A DNA stretch of 64,000 bases from Dyadobacter sandarakinus (GTDB taxonomy: Bacteria; Bacteroidota; Bacteroidia; Cytophagales; Spirosomataceae), in contig NZ_CP056775.1 of the NCBI RefSeq assembly GCF_016894445.1, forward strand, positions 2,172,001 to 2,236,000, given 5' to 3'. The notes under the pieces are model-generated. The model was not told the DNA's origin. It did no database searches and worked only from the letters and a program-made list of their open reading frames with translations. Position 1 is the stretch's first letter. Every line of letters starts with the position of its first letter. A program made the position numbers and the translations under genes. This document shows, piece by piece, positions 43,004-52,825 of this stretch.

Positions 43004-43891
43004 TTACTTACCTGCGTTGGGTGTATACAGGTTAAAGAACTGATCCAGCTTCGGCGTAATGATAATTTCAGTACGACGGTTCAGGCTTCTGTTTGGAGCC
43101 GAATCGTTGGGCACTTTGGGTAAATACTCACCACGACCGCCGGCGATCATACGTACCGGCTCAACACCATACTTGTTCTGCAGGGTACGCGCAACCGCAG
43201 TAGCACGCAATACGCTAAGATCCCAGTTGTCGGAAACTTTGTCGGTAGCAATAGGTACATTGTCGGTATGTCCCTCGATGAGGATTTCGATTTCCTTGTA
43301 GTCGTTCAGAATTTTTGCCACTTTGCTCAGTACGGTCTCAGCTTTGCTGTTGATCATAGAGCTTCCGGAGCGGAAAAGCATTTTGTCGGACAGGGAAACA
43401 TACACCACGCCTTTTTTCACTTCTACCTGTACGTCTTCGTCGCTTACATCAGCCAGTGACCGTTTCAGGTTAAGTACCAGAGCCATGTTGAGCGAATCCT
43501 TGCGCTGAATGCTCTGGTTCAGGTCGCGGATCTGTGCGCCCTGCACGTCCATCATCGCCAGTGACTTCTTGATGCTTTCAGATCCTTCCTTGCTGATCAC
43601 AGAAAGGTCCGACATACGGTCAAGCAGGTTATTATTGTTTTTCTTCAAAAACTCGACCTGATCTTCCAGCTCTTTCAACTTGGCGTTTTTGCTGGTAAGC
43701 TCATCATTTTTTGATTTCAGGTCATTGTTGAGGCTCGCTGTCCTGCTATCGCAATCGTTAAGATCCGCACGTGCCTTGTCCAGCTGAATCTGGATTTCGT
43801 TAGCCTGTTTCTGCGCCGTAAGCAGCTTTTTCTTACTTGCACATGAGCCGAGTACAAAAAGCATTGCAACGGCTAAAAGCGTCTTCTTCAT
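43004..43891 (-). CDS. OmpA-family lipoprotein with coiled coil
   Basis: A 295-residue lipoprotein, start chosen at 43891 (MKKTLLAVAMLFVLGSC, lipobox L-G-S-C). Residues about 25-120 form a heptad-rich coiled coil (QANEIQIQLDKARADLND onwards). The C-terminal OmpA domain has the signatures SGSSMINSKAETVLSKVA, ILIEGHTDNVPI and WDLSVLRATAVARTL. It anchors the outer membrane to peptidoglycan; the coiled coil would span the periplasm, like Pal or MotB-type linkers. A terminator follows the gene. Confidence 0.9.
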   Translation of the reverse strand: MKKTLLAVAMLFVLGSCASKKKLLTAQKQANEIQIQLDKARADLNDCDSRTASLNNDLKSKNDELTSKNAKLKELEDQVEFLKKNNNNLLDRMSDLSVISKEGSESIKKSLAMMDVQGAQIRDLNQSIQRKDSLNMALVLNLKRSLADVSDEDVQVEVKKGVVYVSLSDKMLFRSGSSMINSKAETVLSKVAKILNDYKEIEILIEGHTDNVPIATDKVSDNWDLSVLRATAVARTLQNKYGVEPVRMIAGGRGEYLPKVPNDSAPNRSLNRRTEIIITPKLDQFFNLYTPNAGK

Positions 43892-44002
43892 AATCAAGGG
43901 TTGTTAAAAAAATAAGTAATAAATAAAACAAGTTACACTGATAAACAAAATATCGCGCCAGAGGGAACCAAACGTCCCGCTCTTTTGAAAGTGCAAAAGT
44001 AC

Positions 44003-44040
44003 AAAAAAAGGAAAACCGCCTGCGGCGATCTTCCTTTTTT
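44003..44040. terminator. Intrinsic terminator with nested stem
   Basis: AAAAAAGGAA (44004-44013 region) pairs with TTCCTTTTTT (44031-44040), enclosing a GC-rich inner stem around CCGCC/GGCG. It lies after the GLPGLI gene and upstream of the OmpA lipoprotein gene, with T-runs on both strands. Confidence 0.75.
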
Positions 44041-44069
44041 GTAACAATATTTAAGTAACTACTACTAAG

Positions 44070-44816
44070 CTAGTAAGGCAATGCCCAGAACGGGTTGCGG
44101 TGTGCTTTCATGCTGTCCTGGATGTGCGAGAACACCAGACTATCGTATTGCTTGTTCGTAATCTTCTTGCCCTTCAGCTTTTTAGATACGTCCAGTTCCG
44201 CTGCCGGTACCGGGCGCATTTTCAGCTCGGTGGCGCTCACAGTGATGTCGCCGTCGTTGATTTCCAGTTCCAGGATCATTCCCGGCAGACCGGTGTACAG
44301 CTCCGGACCGGCAGTCAGCGCGATATCGTTGGCAAACCAGGCTGTGATCTTCTGGCTTTTGATGGTATCCTCGGTCACCGCCATCATGCACATATGCCCG
44401 GCAACTTCCTTGATCTTGTTCATGATCTTCCAGCTGGGCACCCTGATAGAATCTTCCACGATGTAAGTCTTGCCGATCATCTGGATAATGTCCGTCTTCG
44501 TACCGTTTTCGAGGTTGCGGTAAATGCGGTAGTCTTCCCGGTTCCAGGAATAGCCGCCTTCATTTTCTTCCTTCTTTTTGTAGGTATAAAAACTCTGCTT
44601 CTCATTGAAAAGCAGCGTCATTTTCTCCTTGTACTCGTCGTCGTTGCCCCAGGTTTGCTTCATCCGGTCCTTTTCCTCATTGCTGAGATAGGTCAGGCGG
44701 GAGTAAATGCGTGTCCAGTGGAAAACTTTTTCGTAGGTAACTTCTCCTTCCAGCTGCTGGGCCGCTGCTGGGATCACGGCCGTGCAGATCAGGATGAGGA
44801 TTTTAATTGCTTTCAT
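44070..44816 (-). CDS. GLPGLI-family protein
   Basis: A 248-residue exported protein (start MKAIKILILICTAVIPAAAQ at 44816; ATG at 44822 also in frame). The name-giving motif is present as YTGLPGMILELEINDGD near residue 187. It follows a TonB-receptor-like barrel gene by about 12 nt, the standard arrangement of the family in Bacteroidota. The function is unknown; the pairing suggests the two work together in an outer-membrane transport or assembly task. Confidence 0.9.
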   Translation of the reverse strand: MKAIKILILICTAVIPAAAQQLEGEVTYEKVFHWTRIYSRLTYLSNEEKDRMKQTWGNDDEYKEKMTLLFNEKQSFYTYKKKEENEGGYSWNREDYRIYRNLENGTKTDIIQMIGKTYIVEDSIRVPSWKIMNKIKEVAGHMCMMAVTEDTIKSQKITAWFANDIALTAGPELYTGLPGMILELEINDGDITVSATELKMRPVPAAELDVSKKLKGKKITNKQYDSLVFSHIQDSMKAHRNPFWALPY

Positions 44817-44834
44817 GGTCATGGAATTAATAAG

Positions 44835-47642
44835 TTAAAAGAAACCGCCGTTACGCTTCACTGATGCCGACATACCGCGCATGTTGTAAGTAAATGTCAG
44901 CATAAAGTACCGCGACAAGGTCGATACGCGCCGCTCGGTGTAGAAGTTCTGGTTGGTAAACTGTGAGATGCCTAAGTTTTTCTTGAACACGTCGTAAGCC
45001 GTCAGGCGGATCTCTCCTTTCTTGTTTTTCAGGATGAGCTTGTACACCGATAGATTCAGGATCGGCTGTTTCTGGTTAAAGCCGAACTGATTGTTTTTAT
45101 ACGTACGGAAGTTCAGCCGCGCATTGAAAAATATCTCCTTCGGCATTTTCACGTTCAGATCTGCATTGTAGTTCGAGTTGATAATCGTCTGATCCTGGTT
45201 CGTGTTAATGGAATATTTGGTATCGTTGATATTCCAGTTGGCATTCGTATACAGTGTAAATGCATCGCTTGGCGTAAAATCCAGCCGGGCTCCCAGGTTG
45301 TACCCTTTGGTATCGGTTTCGTTTTTAACCTCATTGACATACGCAATGCTGTTGCTGAAATTAAGTCCCACGTTACCGCCGACGGTCAGTTTGGTTTTAA
45401 TCACCGGCAGCCCCGCCCCGAAGTAACCTCCATAGCTGTCACTGCCCGACACGTTCATGGGTTTGGTAGTTGTCACAAGCGTTTCTGTATCAATGGAGCG
45501 GTTGTACACAATCTGGTTTTCATTATAGTTGTAGTAAACATTCCCATAAAAGCTCGTGAACGATGCCGGGTTAAACATCTGGTAGCCTCCGTAGAAATTG
45601 TGTGTCGAGGACGGCAGCAAATCCGGGTTACCCTCGGTAATGTAAAGCGGATTGCTGTTATCGACAATGGGCTGCAGGTCAGTAATCGATGGTTCCCGAA
45701 CCGAAAGGCCGTATTCGGCATAAAGGTAGCGGTTGTTTTTGAGGTCGTAGTTCAGGCCTACATTGGGTACCAGACTGAAAAACGTGCGGTTGATGCGCGT
45801 GAAGTTGCCCGCCGCCTGATCGGTTGCAAATTTCCCTTTGAGGTCAAACTGCAAACCGGCCACGCCTACCGAGAGATTTAGTCCGTTGTGCGAGTAACGG
45901 ACGCTGGTACCAAGACGGTTGTAGGTAAAATCATTGGAGTAATACCGCGTTAAAAAGGTATTTACTTTCTCTACAGTCCCTTCGGTATCAAACACATCGC
46001 GGTCCACCTTATCCTTGCGCAGGCTGTAATTATAGAAGGTCTCCCAGGTAAACTTTTTCGCAAACGGCTCTACAAACGAAAGACTCCCCTTGAAGTTACC
46101 CCGGTCGCTCTGGGTCTGGTTCAGCTGGTTGATCACGCTGTTGCGTGCCGAATCCTGGTTGAAAACATTGACCGAGTTCAGGCGACGGTCCTCATCGGCA
46201 TTGTTGAGGTTGTAAGAAAGGCTTACCGCAAAGTTACGGCCCTTTTTCTTGCCCGATTTATGGCGGTACATGAGCAGGTTGGCCATCGCAAATGAGTTGT
46301 AGTCGCTAAAATTGTTCACAGTGGCAGAATTCACAGGTACGTTTTCGCCCCGCACTGAGCTTTGCACGGCCTCGTACCGCGTGTCACCCAGGTTAATGCG
46401 CGAGTTGCTGATGAGTACAATGCTGTTCAGCGAGTCAATTTCCTTTTCAAACCGCAGGGCCGGGCGGTGGTTGCCGGCAAATCCCTGCGTAAAATTGTTG
46501 TCGCGGGTAATGTACGAATCGTTGGAAAGGAAGTTCTGGGTGGTCGACTGCACGCCTACCCGCGAATTGGTTTGCGTATAGAAATAGCTGGTGCTCAGCT
46601 TTGTTTTCTTCGTATCGTAGTTGTAATTGAGTCCGCCTGCCCAGTTCTTGGTAAAACCTTCGGCCGGGTTGTTGCCCCAGTTTGGTGACAATGCAATGTC
46701 GTCGCCTCCATAGTACCGCCCGCTGCTGAACCCAAAATCGCCGTCGTCCCAGTTAAACGACTGGCTGCCTTTGAAGTCCTGATAATCGTTCCGCGCTACC
46801 CCCGACTGGTTGGTATTGTTCCCAAAGCCCAGCAATGCAAACTGCTGCTTATCGTTGAACCGGTTGTAACTCACCTTACCTTCCACCCGCGACTCGTTTC
46901 CTACACCTGCCACTGCCTTTCCGAAACCGCCTTTTTTGTGGCTGTCCTTCAATTCCAGGTTCAGCGTTTTTTCGCGCTTGCCGTCGTCGATTCCGGTTGC
47001 TTTTGCCTGCTCTGTTTTTCCGTTGAAAACCTGAACTTTATTAATGGCTTCGGCGGGAAGGTTTTTGGTGGCCATCTTGGGATCGTCACCGAAAAACCGC
47101 TTACCATCCACGGTTACACGTTTGATCTCCTCACCCTGGGCGCGGATGTTTCCGTCAGCATCCACCTGCACGCCCGGCAGCTTGCGGAGCAGATCCTCCA
47201 CGGATGAGCCCGGCGGTACTTTAAATGCCCTCGCATCAAACTCTACCGTATCGCCCCGGATACTGAGGGGCGCCCGGGCGGTCTTGATGACTACCTCGTA
47301 CAATTCCTTTTGCAGCACCTTCATTTTAAGTTTGCCAAGATCGGTGACCTCGCCATCTTTGGGGTTCACATCTTCCTGGTACGGAATAAACCCTACGTAA
47401 GAAATTTTCAGCAGGTACGATACCCTTTTCAGGTTCCGGAACTCGAAGGTCCCGTCCTTGCTCGCCCGCCCGAAGTTAACAAGCGACGAATCTTTGGGTA
47501 AAAGCAGCATCACAGTTGCTTCGGGAAGGATAGCGCCGGCACTGTCCGCAACGACTCCTCTCAGGGTAAACCGCCCGCCTGTCTGCGCAAGCGCCGAGAG
47601 ACAGAGGAGGCTCAGAAAAAGTGGAAGTAGGATTTTTTTCAA
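44835..47642 (-). CDS. TonB-dependent-receptor-like outer-membrane beta-barrel protein
   Basis: A 935-residue outer-membrane protein with a signal peptide (LFLSLLCLSALAQ). Residues about 22-105 form a carboxypeptidase-regulatory-like domain (FTLRGVVADSAGAILPEATV). A plug domain follows (SSVEDLLRKLPGVQVDADGN, then IKRVTVDGKRFFGDD), and the rest is a long beta-barrel of aromatic strands. It lacks an obvious TonB box. The GLPGLI gene follows immediately, so they form an operon. The substrate is unknown. Confidence 0.9.
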   Translation of the reverse strand: MKKILLPLFLSLLCLSALAQTGGRFTLRGVVADSAGAILPEATVMLLLPKDSSLVNFGRASKDGTFEFRNLKRVSYLLKISYVGFIPYQEDVNPKDGEVTDLGKLKMKVLQKELYEVVIKTARAPLSIRGDTVEFDARAFKVPPGSSVEDLLRKLPGVQVDADGNIRAQGEEIKRVTVDGKRFFGDDPKMATKNLPAEAINKVQVFNGKTEQAKATGIDDGKREKTLNLELKDSHKKGGFGKAVAGVGNESRVEGKVSYNRFNDKQQFALLGFGNNTNQSGVARNDYQDFKGSQSFNWDDGDFGFSSGRYYGGDDIALSPNWGNNPAEGFTKNWAGGLNYNYDTKKTKLSTSYFYTQTNSRVGVQSTTQNFLSNDSYITRDNNFTQGFAGNHRPALRFEKEIDSLNSIVLISNSRINLGDTRYEAVQSSVRGENVPVNSATVNNFSDYNSFAMANLLMYRHKSGKKKGRNFAVSLSYNLNNADEDRRLNSVNVFNQDSARNSVINQLNQTQSDRGNFKGSLSFVEPFAKKFTWETFYNYSLRKDKVDRDVFDTEGTVEKVNTFLTRYYSNDFTYNRLGTSVRYSHNGLNLSVGVAGLQFDLKGKFATDQAAGNFTRINRTFFSLVPNVGLNYDLKNNRYLYAEYGLSVREPSITDLQPIVDNSNPLYITEGNPDLLPSSTHNFYGGYQMFNPASFTSFYGNVYYNYNENQIVYNRSIDTETLVTTTKPMNVSGSDSYGGYFGAGLPVIKTKLTVGGNVGLNFSNSIAYVNEVKNETDTKGYNLGARLDFTPSDAFTLYTNANWNINDTKYSINTNQDQTIINSNYNADLNVKMPKEIFFNARLNFRTYKNNQFGFNQKQPILNLSVYKLILKNKKGEIRLTAYDVFKKNLGISQFTNQNFYTERRVSTLSRYFMLTFTYNMRGMSASVKRNGGFF

Positions 47643-47907
47643 AGGTTGGCTGAAATTAGGTGAGTAAAAGATTGAGGTACTGGGTAACAGGCGTATGTAT
47701 CAGGCTTGATCTCCATGTATCCGGATGTAAGAAATCAGTTTCATGGGGCATTTAACTGCAATCAGGAATTATTTAACGTTATTTAAGACTTGTAACTTAA
47801 AAGCACCTTAGTTAGTATATATAAGTAACTTTTACTTGCAAATTTGAAGGTGAACTTATTTAACGGTAAAAACAGCATATCAGGGAGCTTAAAATGAACC
47901 AGGAAAA

Positions 47908-48417
47908 ATGCGGAATATCGGCTTGATCTCAGACACCCACGGCTATCTGGACGAAAGGGTATTCAACCACTTTGCCTTGTGCGACGAGATCTGGCACGCG
48001 GGCGATATCGGCTCAACCGAGATTATCGACCAGCTCGAAAGCTTCAAGCCTGTACGGATGGTGTGGGGCAACATTGACTCGCGCGAGGTACGTGCGCGGG
48101 TACCCGAGCATCAGCGCTTCGAGATTGAAGGGTTCAGGGTATGGATTACGCACATCGGCGGCGCACCGCCCCGCTACAATCCGCTGGTCATGCCCGAGCT
48201 GCGCAGTCAGACGCCCGACATTTTTGTATGCGGCCACTCGCATATCCTGCGCGTGATCCGCGACCAGCCTCTCAACAACATGCTGTACATGAACCCCGGT
48301 GCCGCCGGCCGGGAGGGATTTCACAAGATGCGTACTTTGCTGCGCTTTAACCTGCACGAAGGTATTATCAGCCAGATGGAAGTAGTGGAGCTGGGCAGGC
48401 GTGGTCAGCTGAGCTGA
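47908..48417 (+). CDS. YfcE/MJ0936-type metallophosphoesterase
   Basis: A 169-residue cytosolic phosphodiesterase. All metal motifs are present: LISDTHGYLD, HAGDIGS, WGNIDSR, ITHIGG and VCGHSHI. It cleaves small phosphodiesters or phosphates, with substrate unsettled for the family. The start ATG at 47908 fits the family N-terminus (RNIGLISDTHG). It is convergent with the M28 peptidase gene, 2 nt apart. Confidence 0.93.
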   Translation: MRNIGLISDTHGYLDERVFNHFALCDEIWHAGDIGSTEIIDQLESFKPVRMVWGNIDSREVRARVPEHQRFEIEGFRVWITHIGGAPPRYNPLVMPELRSQTPDIFVCGHSHILRVIRDQPLNNMLYMNPGAAGREGFHKMRTLLRFNLHEGIISQMEVVELGRRGQLS

Positions 48418-48419
48418 CC

Positions 48420-49643
48420 TCAGAAAGTAACCTTTACCTTGTGCAGCTTACCGGCACGCAGGAATTCTGCATCTACCTGATCGCCCTTTTCGTGGTGCCC
48501 GAGGATTTCCATGTAATCGTAAATGTCTGAAATTTCTTTGCCCGCCAGCCTGGTAATGACATCCCCGGCTTGTATGCCCGCTTGCTCCGCAGGCCTCGCC
48601 TTGGAAACATCGTCGATCCTGAGGCCCTTCCCGGTGTAACTGTAATCGGGCATGACGCCCATGGTTACCTTGAAGCTGCTGGCGGTAGCATTGGCATGGG
48701 GGTTGGAAGTTGTCACAAACTCAGGCTCAGCAGCTTCCTTGTCCAGCTGTTCAACCAGCTTTGCAATCAAGCTGAGAATCCGCGCCTCGCCTTCATAGTT
48801 GATCTTGTCCGGATCATCGGAAACCTTGTGATAGTCGGCGTGACCTCCTGTGAAAAACTGAACTACAGGTATATTTTTGAGGTAAAAAGAGGTATGGTCA
48901 GAAGCGCCGACGCCTGACGAATCTACGGTATATTTCAGCCGATATTCCTGTGCCAGTCCGGGGATCAGCCTGCCCCATGCCGCACTCGTACCCCACCCTG
49001 ATACGATCAGGGATTTTTCATTTGAAAGCCGCCCGATCATGTCCATATTGATCATGCTGGAAACTGAGCTGAGCGGTACGGTTGGTTTTTCGGTAAAATA
49101 CTTGGAGCCGAGCAGCCCGAGCTCCTCGCCCGAGAATGCAATGAAGAGCAGGTTGTGTTTTTCGCGGATGCTGTTTTTGGCAAAATACCGGGCCAGTTCA
49201 ATCAGGCCTGCGGCACCGGAAGCATTGTCGTCCGCACCATTGTGGATCTTGTTTCTGCTGTCGGGTGAAAGCGAGCTGCCCTGGTAGCCTTTGCCCAGGT
49301 GGTCATAATGCGCACCGATTACGATGGTTTTTGCACCTCCGTTATCCAGGTAGCCCACCACATTCCGGGCAGTCTGGGTATGCGGCACACCTTCCACCGC
49401 GAAGGTGACCTGGAAAGGCTGAAAGAAAGTCCCCTGATCACCCGCGGGCTTGATCCCGAGTTCGACGAATTCATTTGCAATGTAATTGGCTGCTCTGATT
49501 TCGCCCAGGCTGGCCGTACCCCTACCTTCCAGTTCGTCCGAAGCAAGGTACTCAATGTGTTTGCGCAGGTCTGCAACCGGAAATTGCTGGGCATTGGAAA
49601 CTTTGCCTCCAATAAGAATCGAAATCAGAATCAGGTACTTCAT
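48420..49643 (-). CDS. M28-family zinc peptidase with PDZ domain
   Basis: A 407-residue exported aminopeptidase-like enzyme (start MKYLILISILIGGKVSNAQ; ATG at 49649 is also in frame). Zinc and catalytic motifs: VIGAHYDHLG, HNGADDNASGAAG, AFSGEELGLLG, INMDMIGRL and FTGGHADYHKVSDDPD. A C-terminal PDZ domain follows (DVSKARPAEQAGIQAGDVIT, about 340-405). It removes N-terminal residues from peptides in the periplasm; the PDZ may select substrates. Confidence 0.93.
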   Translation of the reverse strand: MKYLILISILIGGKVSNAQQFPVADLRKHIEYLASDELEGRGTASLGEIRAANYIANEFVELGIKPAGDQGTFFQPFQVTFAVEGVPHTQTARNVVGYLDNGGAKTIVIGAHYDHLGKGYQGSSLSPDSRNKIHNGADDNASGAAGLIELARYFAKNSIREKHNLLFIAFSGEELGLLGSKYFTEKPTVPLSSVSSMINMDMIGRLSNEKSLIVSGWGTSAAWGRLIPGLAQEYRLKYTVDSSGVGASDHTSFYLKNIPVVQFFTGGHADYHKVSDDPDKINYEGEARILSLIAKLVEQLDKEAAEPEFVTTSNPHANATASSFKVTMGVMPDYSYTGKGLRIDDVSKARPAEQAGIQAGDVITRLAGKEISDIYDYMEILGHHEKGDQVDAEFLRAGKLHKVKVTF

Positions 49644-49675
49644 GGACAAACCGGTTTAAAAGCGCATTTAAACAA

Positions 49676-49987
49676 TTACAACTGCTCACGGATGTCTACA
49701 AGAAACTTCCTGACCCGCATCAAACGCTGGATGAGCAGCTGATTTTCCTCTTTCCTCCGCATTTGTTCGCGTGCCCCTTTAATGGTCCGCCCCTGCTTGT
49801 CGCGCTGGTGCATGATCTTGCGGATGATTTCAATGTCGCGCTCGGTGTACCTGCGCCGGTTGCGGCTATCACGCTTGGGATTGAGCTGCGGGAATTTCTT
49901 TTCCCAGAACCTTAATGCCGACGGTTCGCAACCAACCATTTCAGCTACTTCGTTGGTGTCGTAATATAATTTAGTACTGGGCTCCAT
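49676..49987 (-). CDS. MerR-family transcriptional regulator
   Basis: A 103-residue protein: MerR winged helix (YYDTNEVAEMVGCEPSALRF, then WEKKFPQLNPKRDSRNRR, RYTERDIEIIRKIMHQRD) and a short C-terminal helix for dimerisation. No metal-binding cysteines follow, so it belongs to the small MerR group common in Bacteroidota near the peptidase and SRPBCC genes. A role in envelope or developmental control is possible; the ligand is unknown. Confidence 0.9.
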   Translation of the reverse strand: MEPSTKLYYDTNEVAEMVGCEPSALRFWEKKFPQLNPKRDSRNRRRYTERDIEIIRKIMHQRDKQGRTIKGAREQMRRKEENQLLIQRLMRVRKFLVDIREQL

Positions 49988-50027
49988 AAACCGGAAAGTG
50001 ATAATGACAAATATAATAAGTCACCAG

Positions 50028-50459
50028 CTAAACCCTGTTTTCTGCCAGACTTTTGATCTTTGTTAATGATTTTTCTGCGATTTCCACAGAGGCGTCAAAG
50101 TATTCCTGTCCGTTCACCAAAACGCCGAAATCTCCGATTTCGAGACTTAGCAGCGTACCCTTATCTTCCTGCGACAGCCGGTAGGTGTAGGCAATATCGT
50201 ATGCCGCAGCAGGCTTTTCCCATTTTTGTTCATAGAAGGAAAGCCGCAAAAGCTCGTAAGGCTCCGCATTTGTAACAGTTAACTTCGACATTCCCGTCCA
50301 TTCAATTACCCGGCCTTCTTCCAGGTAAAAATCGTCGAAGTCCTGCGGCAGGTTATCCCACTGACGGATGTACTTGGGAGCGACCAGTACTTCCCATACC
50401 TTGGACAAAGGGGCTTCCACAGAAATCGTGCTCTTTACAACCAGAGAAGAATCATTCAT
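50028..50459 (-). CDS. SRPBCC/START-like (AHSA1-type) protein
   Basis: A 143-residue cytosolic protein of the SRPBCC fold: TISVEAPLSKVWEVLVAPKY at the start, then RQWDNLPQDFDDFYLEEGRV and a C-terminal helix (YFDASVEIAEKSLTKIKSLA). The fold makes a deep hydrophobic pocket for lipids or aromatic compounds; AHSA1-like members act as co-chaperone-like or ligand-binding proteins. The ligand is not shown. It lies 40 nt upstream of the MerR gene on the same strand. Confidence 0.88.
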   Translation of the reverse strand: MNDSSLVVKSTISVEAPLSKVWEVLVAPKYIRQWDNLPQDFDDFYLEEGRVIEWTGMSKLTVTNAEPYELLRLSFYEQKWEKPAAAYDIAYTYRLSQEDKGTLLSLEIGDFGVLVNGQEYFDASVEIAEKSLTKIKSLAENRV

Positions 50460-50606
50460 GACTTACGCGTTTGATACATTCCGGTTAGTTTAAAAATTAT
50501 GCCCTGCCGGCTCCTCCCTGCGCACCAATGATCAGAAACAGGTGAAGCAATCACAGATTTCAAACTTTGAACTACATTTACCCTACTCAACCAGTTCCGA
50601 TAACAT

Positions 50607-51737
50607 TTGAATACCTATACAAAGCCAGCGGCAGGACAGCAGCTGCTCCTTACTCCCAAAATTGAAAGCATTCAGGTTTTGCGGGGTATTGCTGCGCTGC
50701 TCGTGACCATTTACCACCTGAAAGACATTACCCGGAACGACGATCCGTTCAAGGCAGAACTTGATTTCCTTTTTAATTCCGGTGCAGCGGGCGTGAGTCT
50801 TTTCTTTCTGATCAGTGGCTTCATTATGGTTTATACCACGCGTGGTTCTTCGTCAAGAAAGGCTGCGACCTGGTATTTTCTGGTCAGAAGGCTCGTCCGG
50901 ATCTGGCCTGTCTATGCGATTATCACACTGGCGTACTACTATCTGGTGCACAGGTTCCAGGCACCGCCGGGCGCAATCAACATGCTTTTGCGGAGTCTCG
51001 CCTTTTATCCCGCCGCGGCTGTTGATCCACCATTTTACGGATATGCAACCTTATCTATCGGGTGGAGCCTCAACTATGAAATCTACTTTTACGCCCTTGT
51101 CGGCATCTGCATGCTTTTCGGCCGGGCGCGCTGGTATGTCTTTTTCGCTTGGAGCATGCTCACGCTCATCGCATTGCCGGCATACCTGGGCTTTTTCACC
51201 TTACAGCCGCATCTGGTACCCGACTACGGGCATGATTACGTCAATCTGATTACAAACCCGGTGATATGGAACTTCGTGGCGGGAGTGGTTGTCGGGCTCG
51301 TGTACTGCCAGCCGGGTCTGCAGCATTTCATGATTCAGCTGTTTTCCCGCAAGTGGCTGTTTGCTGCCTGTATTTCACTGGGAACGTGGCAGTATCTTTC
51401 CGGGTTTTTCGGCGGCCTGGGAATTTTGCAATGGGGTGCAGGCTCGCTGCTGGTTCTTTGCGCGTGCCTTTTTCATTATGCAGGAAAAAACACGCGCTTG
51501 CCGGGCGCTCTGGTCTGGGTGGGAGATGTATCTTTCTCCATCTACCTTCTGCATTTACCCGTACTGGTTACGTTCACGCTGATTTTTCAAAAGCTGGGTT
51601 ACCCTATATACAGTTCAGGTACGGCATTCCTGCTGCTTACCACAGCCGTAACGCTTATTGCAGCCCATTTTTCGCACGAGTACCTGGAAGTAAAACTATC
51701 TGCCTACCTGAAAAAACACCTCATTGCCCGCAGCTAA
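50607..51737 (+). CDS. Acyltransferase-3 family membrane protein
   Basis: A 376-residue membrane acyltransferase with about ten helices. The signature is ESIQVLRGIAALLVTIYHLK, then GAAGVSLFFLISGFIMVYTT. A TTG at 50607 is the only start upstream of this signature; a stop codon lies two codons before it. It should acylate a surface glycan or lipid. It resembles the gene at 29243 only in family. Its 3' end overlaps the convergent esterase gene by 4 nt. Confidence 0.88.
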   Translation: MNTYTKPAAGQQLLLTPKIESIQVLRGIAALLVTIYHLKDITRNDDPFKAELDFLFNSGAAGVSLFFLISGFIMVYTTRGSSSRKAATWYFLVRRLVRIWPVYAIITLAYYYLVHRFQAPPGAINMLLRSLAFYPAAAVDPPFYGYATLSIGWSLNYEIYFYALVGICMLFGRARWYVFFAWSMLTLIALPAYLGFFTLQPHLVPDYGHDYVNLITNPVIWNFVAGVVVGLVYCQPGLQHFMIQLFSRKWLFAACISLGTWQYLSGFFGGLGILQWGAGSLLVLCACLFHYAGKNTRLPGALVWVGDVSFSIYLLHLPVLVTFTLIFQKLGYPIYSSGTAFLLLTTAVTLIAAHFSHEYLEVKLSAYLKKHLIARS

Positions 51738-52825
51738 GGCAGTACCAGATCTTCCTGCGTTGTGTAATTCCGGATGGTGAGCTGGCGGTAATCTTTACCC
51801 CATAAACGCTTCATGAACATGGCATACCGATTGGCTACATACTCATTCGAGTAGCTGAGCTGGTGGCCGGTCTCAGGCTGGAAGTTGAGCTCGTAAGGTA
51901 CCGCCAGTTTTTTCAGCTCCTGCGAAACCGGCCTTGCGCCCTCGGAAGTGAGGTAAAAGGGACAGAAAAACAGATTGCCTTTTTCATAGGGAAGTATGTC
52001 GTCGCCGGTTCTCTGAAAGAAAACGGTCGGTTTTACATTATCAGGCTTGATATAGCTTGTTTTAAAAACGCCGTAACCCAGGTAGGTCAGCAAAGCCCGC
52101 ACACTGAATGCTTTTCCATTGGGATCGGGATCGAGCCGCCCGAGCGTGTTGATAATCCCGGTTTGGAGCGATTCAAAATCAATTTCTTTCATGTAAGCCA
52201 GCGCGGAAACGGTAATGGCACCGGCACTGCTGCCCGCCAGGATCATCTGGCCGCGGTCAATGCCGTATGCTTCCGATTTGCCTGCAAAAAAATGCAAAGC
52301 GGCGTAGGTATCCTGCACCGCCCGGTATACTGCCTGAACCACTTCCATGGTATTGCCACCGCATGGATTAGCCTCACTACCACCATTGAAACCTAAACGG
52401 TAGTTAATACACGCAACCGCATAACCCTTGCGGGCCAGGTACCGGGCCTTCCCCAGCTCATTGACCTGATCTCCAAACAGAAAAGCCCCCTCGTGCACCA
52501 TCAGCACAAAGGGGCGGTACTGCATGGTGTCCATTTCGGGGGCCACAAAAGTGTAGCTCATGGTCACAGGGCTCCCGATAAAATCGTTTGCCTGGCGAAA
52601 GGTCCCTGTAATAACTTTCAATGCACTGTCCGCAAACACATATCCGCTTCCAAACCGTGCTGATGCAGCGAGTACTTCGTCAGGATTGACGGCCATGGCC
52701 GTATCCCTGGCGACGGAATCGGGCGTAATTACGACGGGGTCAGGCGCTTTTGCAGGCTTACAACTGCCTGACCAGAGCATAGCCAGCCCGAGAACCGGCA
52801 TGATCCAGTGGGAAAGTTTTTGCAT
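51734..52825 (-). CDS. Carboxylesterase-type alpha/beta-hydrolase lipoprotein
   Basis: A 363-residue lipoprotein (signal up to LAMLWSGSC). The serine-esterase motifs are MVHEGAFLFGD for the oxyanion region (HEGAF in place of HGGAF), LAGSSAGAIT for the nucleophile serine and ETGHQLSYS for the histidine. It hydrolyses carboxyl esters; a depolymerase or feruloyl-esterase role is not excluded. The start codon shares one base with the stop of the preceding 36-codon gene (TAATG), so translation is probably coupled. Confidence 0.85.
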   Translation of the reverse strand: MQKLSHWIMPVLGLAMLWSGSCKPAKAPDPVVITPDSVARDTAMAVNPDEVLAASARFGSGYVFADSALKVITGTFRQANDFIGSPVTMSYTFVAPEMDTMQYRPFVLMVHEGAFLFGDQVNELGKARYLARKGYAVACINYRLGFNGGSEANPCGGNTMEVVQAVYRAVQDTYAALHFFAGKSEAYGIDRGQMILAGSSAGAITVSALAYMKEIDFESLQTGIINTLGRLDPDPNGKAFSVRALLTYLGYGVFKTSYIKPDNVKPTVFFQRTGDDILPYEKGNLFFCPFYLTSEGARPVSQELKKLAVPYELNFQPETGHQLSYSNEYVANRYAMFMKRLWGKDYRQLTIRNYTTQEDLVLP